Assembly: GCA_018667205.1 (NCBI GenBank)
Contig: JABIVN010000327.1
Location: 1 to 9,639 of the forward strand
Source of the DNA: Gammaproteobacteria bacterium
GTDB taxonomy: Bacteria; Pseudomonadota; Gammaproteobacteria; Pseudomonadales; Azotimanducaceae
Reading direction: 5' to 3'
Length of the DNA: 9,639 nt
Shown: in pieces, positions 5,628-9,639 of the stretch
Position numbering within the stretch: position 1 is the stretch's first letter
Layout: every line of letters starts with the position of its first letter
Translations under genes and position numbers: made by a program
Notes under the pieces: model-generated
What the model was told of the DNA's origin: nothing
Seen by the model: the letters and a program-made list of their open reading frames with translations, nothing else
The model's database searches: none

Positions 5628-6989
5628 TTGACGGAAAAAATCGAGAACCCAGACGCGCCCAAACCCATTTCCCGAAAAACGCTTTTTTACTACGGACTGG
5701 CAGATATGCCGATCCAGATGGGCGCCATTCCGGTGGCTGCTTATCTACCTAACTATTACGGTCAAGATCTTGGGCTGAGTCTAGCCGCTGTCGGTATGAT
5801 CTGGCTTCTTACCCGCTTGTTCGACGCCGTGTCTGACCCCCTTATCGGCTGGTTGAGCGATCGCACCAACACGCGCTGGGGCAGAAGAAGAATTTGGATG
5901 GTCGCTGCTGTCCCGGTGTTAATGCTAGCCGTTTACAAGTTGTTCATGCCGGTTGCTCCGGTAACTGAAGCCTACTTATTTAGCTGGCTAGTCTGCTTCT
6001 GGGTTGGCTGGACAATGTTGTTTATTCCCTACTACGCATGGGCTGCTGAGCTCTCCCCGGAATACAACGAGCGAACACGTATTACGGGTTGGCGCGCCTG
6101 GATTGGTATGGCGGCCAATGTATTGAGCAAAGTTATCCCCGTCCTCGCGATTTTTCTCTTTGGGTACGGAGGTACAGAAGAAACGTTGCTTCTGATCGGC
6201 ACAATCATGCTAATACTGTTGCCCATTACCGTCGGGTTAACCGTTTGGAATGTGCCAGAGGGGCGAGATTATTTGCCAACTCAAATCCCCCTTATCCCCG
6301 GGCTAAAAATGATGTGGAAGAACGCACCTTTTAAGCGACTGGTGCTTGCTTTTTTTATTAGCCAAATGGGTTCTTCGATATCAACGGCGCTGGTTGTGTT
6401 CTATATCCGTAATGTCTTACAGGATGCGCAGAACAGTATTCTCATGTTGCTTGTTTACTATGGCTTTAATTTGGCAGGAATTCCCTTCTGGATTTGGTTC
6501 TCCTCACGTATCGGAAAACACCGTGCATGGGCACTAGGCCTCGGCCTATTCTCGTGTTTCCAGCTCGGCTATCTCGCGCTGGGTGCAGGAGACTTTTACT
6601 ACATGCTGCCCATCACAGCTGCCACCGGATTTTTAGGCGGTGCATTCTGGGTTATACCGAATTCTATGAAGGCGGATGTTATTGATGTTGACCGATTAGC
6701 CACTGGTGAAGATCGCACAGCCTGGTACTTCGCTGTCTGGTCGTTTACCACAAAGGTAGGCCAATCAATCGGTCCCGCGCTTGCACTGACATTATTGGCT
6801 TACGTAGGGTTTGAGACAGGAACCAATGGCGAGAGCACAGAAGAAGGCTTGTTTGGATTGAAACTGCTCTATGTGTTCGGCCCTGCCCTGGGATTCGCCA
6901 CCGCCGCCCTGATCGCCTGGAACTATCCTCTTGATGAGAAAGCACACGCGGAGCTTCGAGACAAAATCGTCGCTGCCCGAACAAAATGA
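5628..6989 (+). CDS. GPH-family MFS carrier (sugar/glycoside:cation symporter type)
   Basis: 453 residues with about 12 hydrophobic helices. GPH/MFS signatures: DAVSDP (66-71), WLSDRTNTRWGRRRIW (75-90, the loop 2-3 motif), NERTRITGWR (147-156), and SMKADVIDVD...GEDR (346-363) before the last helices. It is an inner-membrane secondary carrier; GPH members usually move glycosides, sugars or related solutes with H+ or Na+. In catabolic clusters of this type they are also found with non-sugar substrates, so the solute stays open. The start is TTG 5628: a TAA in frame at 5604 limits the upstream side, and the next in-frame ATGs are residues 27 and 31, inside helix 1. The ribosome binding site is weak (CGAGA, 5616-5620). 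It is a paralogue of the interrupted carrier at 1179-2531 and diverges from the receptor across the 526-bp region. Confidence 0.93.
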   Translation: MTEKIENPDAPKPISRKTLFYYGLADMPIQMGAIPVAAYLPNYYGQDLGLSLAAVGMIWLLTRLFDAVSDPLIGWLSDRTNTRWGRRRIWMVAAVPVLMLAVYKLFMPVAPVTEAYLFSWLVCFWVGWTMLFIPYYAWAAELSPEYNERTRITGWRAWIGMAANVLSKVIPVLAIFLFGYGGTEETLLLIGTIMLILLPITVGLTVWNVPEGRDYLPTQIPLIPGLKMMWKNAPFKRLVLAFFISQMGSSISTALVVFYIRNVLQDAQNSILMLLVYYGFNLAGIPFWIWFSSRIGKHRAWALGLGLFSCFQLGYLALGAGDFYYMLPITAATGFLGGAFWVIPNSMKADVIDVDRLATGEDRTAWYFAVWSFTTKVGQSIGPALALTLLAYVGFETGTNGESTEEGLFGLKLLYVFGPALGFATAALIAWNYPLDEKAHAELRDKIVAARTK

Positions 6990-7038
6990 TCATCCAAACT
7001 ACTCTCTGCCACGAAGATACGGACACTCGGTTAGTACT

Positions 7039-7181
7039 TTCATTGCTTTTCCCTAGGCGATGAATCTGAACGCGCATCTGAGCTTAAACCGCATTAACTT
7101 TCCGAATAAGCGCTGAGGTGTCGAACAAAATATAAGTAAAACGCGTACTGCTTTTGTAAAGCAACTCGGGGCATAATCCCC
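7039..7181 (+). other. Three small hairpins in the gap before the DLH-family gene
   Basis: The 218-bp gap 6990-7207 contains no gene I can support. Three stems are visible in the plus-strand RNA: TTCATTGC (7039-7046) with GCGATGAA (7057-7064), 8 bp including one G:U; TGCTTT (7149-7154) with AAAGCA (7158-7163), loop TGT; and GGGG (7168-7171) with CCCC (7178-7181), followed by TTTCT. The last is the only terminator-like one and is weak. TATAAG (7131-7136) is a possible -10 for the downstream operon without a recognisable -35. AAGGA (7193-7197) is the ribosome binding site of the next gene. Confidence 0.35.
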
Positions 7182-7207
7182 TTTCTCCGACTAAGGAACC
7201 GAAGTAA

Positions 7208-7930
7208 ATGCAAGAATTCCAAATCGACGTCAAAACACCCGATGGCATGATGGACTGTTTCGTCTGCCACCCAAGGGGCGAACCACTTCCCGCTGTCGTT
7301 TTGTATATGGATATACCAGGCATTCGTGAAGAACTTAGAGATATGTGCAGGCATATTGCTGAACAAGGCTATGTCGCCATTCTACCTGACCTTTATTACC
7401 GTGATGGCGCGGTTAGGTTTGACCTCTCAAAAGGCGAAGAAGAACTAAAGAAAATGTTTGCGATGGGCTCGAAACTCACCAACGAGATGATTATCCGAGA
7501 CACTAAAGGACTGGTGGACTACTGCAAGTCCAGCGACTTTATTACTGACAAAATCGGATGCGTCGGTTACTGCATGAGTGGCCAATTTGTCATAGCAGCC
7601 GCGGGCAGCTTCCCCGCCGATATCAAAGCAGCGGCATCGCTCTACGGTGTGAGAATTGTTACTGACCAGCCAGACTCACCCCACCTGCTCGCCGACAAGA
7701 TCGAAGCAGAGCTCTATCTAGGGTTCGCGGAACACGACCCATATGTCGAAGACTTCATTATCCCAGACCTCACTGCTGCCCTAGACGCTAACAACGTTAC
7801 CTATACGCTGGAAACTCATGCCGGTACCGAACATGGGTTCTGCTTTAAACAGCGACCGACCTACAATGACGCCGCCGCCAAAAAAGTCTGGGACACGCTG
7901 TTTGATTTGTACAAACGGACACTCAACTAG
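7208..7930 (+). CDS. Dienelactone hydrolase family protein
   Basis: 240 residues, the normal length for this alpha/beta-hydrolase family. The nucleophile elbow is GYCMSG with C122; the other triad residues are D177 in AEHDPYV and H209 in TEHGF. The substrate-side acidic position that is Glu in chlorocatechol dienelactone hydrolases falls at D35 in MDIPGIREELRDM, as in a related subfamily I recall with a VLYMDxPGIR signature. No signal peptide is present, so it acts in the cytoplasm. It probably hydrolyses a lactone, ester or thioester-like bond in a degradation pathway; the true clcD/tcbE reaction should not be assumed. ATG 7208 has AAGGA 10 bases upstream. It is 28 bp before the SDR gene and is probably the first gene of the DLH-SDR-MatC row. 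Confidence 0.92.
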   Translation: MQEFQIDVKTPDGMMDCFVCHPRGEPLPAVVLYMDIPGIREELRDMCRHIAEQGYVAILPDLYYRDGAVRFDLSKGEEELKKMFAMGSKLTNEMIIRDTKGLVDYCKSSDFITDKIGCVGYCMSGQFVIAAAGSFPADIKAAASLYGVRIVTDQPDSPHLLADKIEAELYLGFAEHDPYVEDFIIPDLTAALDANNVTYTLETHAGTEHGFCFKQRPTYNDAAAKKVWDTLFDLYKRTLN

Positions 7931-7958
7931 CCGGATAATTTCAGGAAAAGGGCAATAT

Positions 7959-8735
7959 ATGTCGAACACAAAGGGGAGACTTTACGGCAAAACAGCACTA
8001 ATAACCGGCGCAAGCCGAGGCATTGGCAGAGCCATAGCGGAAATCTATTCCGCCGAGGGCGCCTCACTTATACTGACAGCTACCACACTGGACTCACTGG
8101 CTGATGTGGCGGTCACACTTCCAGAAGCAAAGCTACTTGCCGCGGACCTCTCTTATGCAGATCAAGTCTTGCAACTATTCGAGCAGGCAACTCATCAGGC
8201 AGAGCGCATTGACATCCTGGTTAACAACGCTGGGGTCTACCAGGGCAAACCCTTTGAGCAATACACCTTGAATGAACTAGATCGCCTGATGAAGATAAAT
8301 GTCTATGCTGTATTCCAGCTAACCCAACTGGCGGTCACGCATATGAAGGAGCACGGCAGTGGAAAAATCATCAACATCTCGTCAACTGCCGGAAAGTGGG
8401 AAAGCCCTAACCAGGCGGCCTACAATACGACTAAACATGCCGTCGTAGGCATGAGTAAATGTGTCGCTCTCGAGACTGCCCCCTTTGGCTTACAAGTCAA
8501 TACCATCTGCCCCGGCATGGTCGACACTGACATGTTCCAACACTTCGACGTTCACGCCAAGGCCGCTGGGATTTCACTCGATCAACTAAAGGCCGCTGCA
8601 GTAACTCGGATACCCCAGGGGCGGTTCCTTGATCCGGGTGAAGTCGCTCATCTCGCGGTATACCTTGGCAGCTCGGAATCGGATGGCATGACCGGTCAGA
8701 CCCTTACCATTTCAGGCGGCATGCGGATGGCATAG
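7959..8735 (+). CDS. Short-chain dehydrogenase/reductase, classical type
   Basis: 258 residues. All classical SDR elements are in place: TGASRGIG (16-23) for dinucleotide binding, NNAG (89-92), N114, S142, Y155 and K159 (YNTTK) forming the catalytic tetrad, and CPGMVDT (184-190). It resembles 3-oxoacyl-ACP reductase and hydroxyacid/alcohol dehydrogenases; it oxidises or reduces a hydroxyl/keto group with NAD(P)(H). After the first beta strand the residues are TATTLDSL, with no Arg or Lys in the usual NADP-preferring positions, so the cofactor is uncertain. I chose ATG 7959 because AAAAGGG ends 6 bases upstream and the family N-terminus starts there. A longer GTG frame from 7818 would overlap the DLH gene and add 47 unrelated residues. 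It starts 28 bp after the DLH stop. It has intact catalytic residues, unlike the other SDR in the window. Confidence 0.93.
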   Translation: MSNTKGRLYGKTALITGASRGIGRAIAEIYSAEGASLILTATTLDSLADVAVTLPEAKLLAADLSYADQVLQLFEQATHQAERIDILVNNAGVYQGKPFEQYTLNELDRLMKINVYAVFQLTQLAVTHMKEHGSGKIINISSTAGKWESPNQAAYNTTKHAVVGMSKCVALETAPFGLQVNTICPGMVDTDMFQHFDVHAKAAGISLDQLKAAAVTRIPQGRFLDPGEVAHLAVYLGSSESDGMTGQTLTISGGMRMA

Positions 8736-8776
8736 CCTTTCACAAACTAGCCCCTTATCAAATAGCGCCTAAGAAA

Positions 8777-9639
8777 ATGACCCCCGAATCAGTCCTCATC
8801 ATCGGCCTCGCCGCAATCTTTATCATTCCAATCGCAACTGAGCTTAATGTTGGCGTTGTCGCCTTCGTTGTTGCAATTCTGCTTGGTACGCTTCTACTGG
8901 ACTATTCCGGTAAAGAAATACTGGCGGGCTTTCCCGGACAGATGTTTGTTCTCATCGTTGGGATTACCCTGCTGGTTGCTATTGCGCAAAGCAACGGTAC
9001 CGTGGAATGGATTGTAGTCAAATTGCTTGCGCTCGCTGGGGGTAAATTGATACTGCTGCCCTGGCTGTTGTTCATCACCTCTTTTATCGCCAGTTCATTA
9101 GGCCCAGGCGCAGCACCGATACTATTTGTCATTGGCGCGGGATTCATCAAAAAGTTCAAACTGAACCCACTACTGATTGGTGCGATGATCATCCACGGCG
9201 CGCAGTCAGGCGCCTACTCGCCGATCGCGCCCTACGGTGTCGTGATTAAGCAGCTAGCGACCGACTTATCGATTTCCTACTCTCCGCTTTCGGTGTACCT
9301 CGGCACTGTGGGTTTTCATCTTACACTCGTAGTCGCTGTGTTTTTCCTGCTGGGTGGTTACAAATTACGTGGGCAAACTTTCGCTAGCAGTGGTGAAATT
9401 GCATTCAGCAATGTGCCAAATAACAGCAGGATGCGTTACCTGACTCTGGCCGGGTTCGCTGCTCTGCTCGCGTCTGTCATTGCTCTTAACATTAATCTTG
9501 GCTTCGCCGCATTGGTTATCTCATTTATTCTGCTTCTGTTTACCCCGAAGGAGCAACGAGCCGAGTCTGTCAACAACATCGCCTGGCCGATTGTCCTCGT
9601 CATCTCCGGGGTGCTGACTTACGTCAACATGATCCAAAA
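8777..9639 (+). CDS. MatC/SLC13-like carboxylate transporter (N-terminal part, truncated by window edge)
   Basis: The frame opens at ATG 8777 and remains open to the right edge: 287 codons are visible. The protein is almost entirely hydrophobic helices: about 5-20, 24-42, 55-70, 92-108, 112-125, 133-145, 172-194, 220-237, 240-256 and 268-284. A loop with TSFIASSLGPGAAPI (101-115) and GAQSGAYSPIAPYGVVI (141-157) resembles the re-entrant Ser/Gly/Pro motifs of the ion-transporter superfamily. The whole looks like the MatC N-terminal domain of dicarboxylate/malonate carriers and related SLC13-type permeases. It probably moves an organic acid across the inner membrane. It follows the SDR by 41 bp in the same direction. 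The ribosome binding site is poor (TAAGAA, 8770-8775). The family call rests on hydrophobic pattern and motif memory. Confidence 0.75.
   Translation, partial: MTPESVLIIGLAAIFIIPIATELNVGVVAFVVAILLGTLLLDYSGKEILAGFPGQMFVLIVGITLLVAIAQSNGTVEWIVVKLLALAGGKLILLPWLLFITSFIASSLGPGAAPILFVIGAGFIKKFKLNPLLIGAMIIHGAQSGAYSPIAPYGVVIKQLATDLSISYSPLSVYLGTVGFHLTLVVAVFFLLGGYKLRGQTFASSGEIAFSNVPNNSRMRYLTLAGFAALLASVIALNINLGFAALVISFILLLFTPKEQRAESVNNIAWPIVLVISGVLTYVNMIQ

Noticed and set aside
7818..7958. An N-terminal extension of the canonical SDR from GTG 7818.
   Set aside because: It would overlap the DLH gene by 113 bases, adds low-similarity proline-rich residues, and ATG 7959 has a good AAAAGGG ribosome binding site.
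8902..9192. A 96-codon minus-strand open frame.
   Set aside because: It lies antisense to the MatC-like carrier, which has convincing membrane helices and motifs on the plus strand.

Overview
The window looks like a stretch of a Gram-negative bacterial chromosome. The evidence is a TonB-dependent outer-membrane receptor with a signal peptide and plug domain, ordinary Shine-Dalgarno starts, dense gene packing and moderate GC. The mix of a large TonB receptor, GPH-type MFS carriers, a Rieske oxygenase, short-chain dehydrogenases and a dienelactone-hydrolase-family enzyme is typical of aquatic Gammaproteobacteria or sphingomonad-like Alphaproteobacteria that break down hydrophobic cyclic compounds. 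The taxonomic placement is inference.

Left half, minus strand, in transcription order: TonB-dependent receptor (5101 to 2729), GPH/MFS sugar-cation-symporter-family carrier (2531 to 1179), atypical SDR (1113 to 325), and the N-terminus of a Rieske-type oxygenase alpha subunit (297 to 1, cut by the window edge). The carrier has a single in-frame TAG at codon 352 of 450, while both flanks read as one protein. A terminator-like hairpin with a T8 tract and a second long stem lie between the receptor and the carrier. An imperfect dyad lies in front of the SDR.

Centre: a 526-bp divergent intergenic region (5102-5627). It holds a good promoter for the receptor whose -35 box sits inside a perfect 7-4-7 palindrome. 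It also holds a decayed 5' fragment of another GPH carrier, about 73% identical over 78 ungapped bases to the intact carrier just downstream.

Right half, plus strand: intact GPH carrier (5628-6989, TTG start), a 218-bp gap with small hairpins, then a tight row of dienelactone-hydrolase-family enzyme (7208-7930), canonical SDR (7959-8735) and a MatC/SLC13-like membrane transporter (from 8777, cut by the right edge).

Taken together the genes fit an uptake-and-catabolism island: outer-membrane uptake by the receptor, inner-membrane uptake by a GPH carrier, oxygenation by the Rieske enzyme, alcohol/ketone steps by the SDRs, ester or lactone hydrolysis by the DLH-family enzyme, and export or import of a carboxylate by the MatC-like protein. 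The substrate cannot be read from the sequence. The most unusual signal is the history of the GPH carriers: one intact, one stopped by a nonsense codon and one reduced to a fossil, all around one receptor. I saw no CRISPR array, insertion sequence, tRNA or rRNA.
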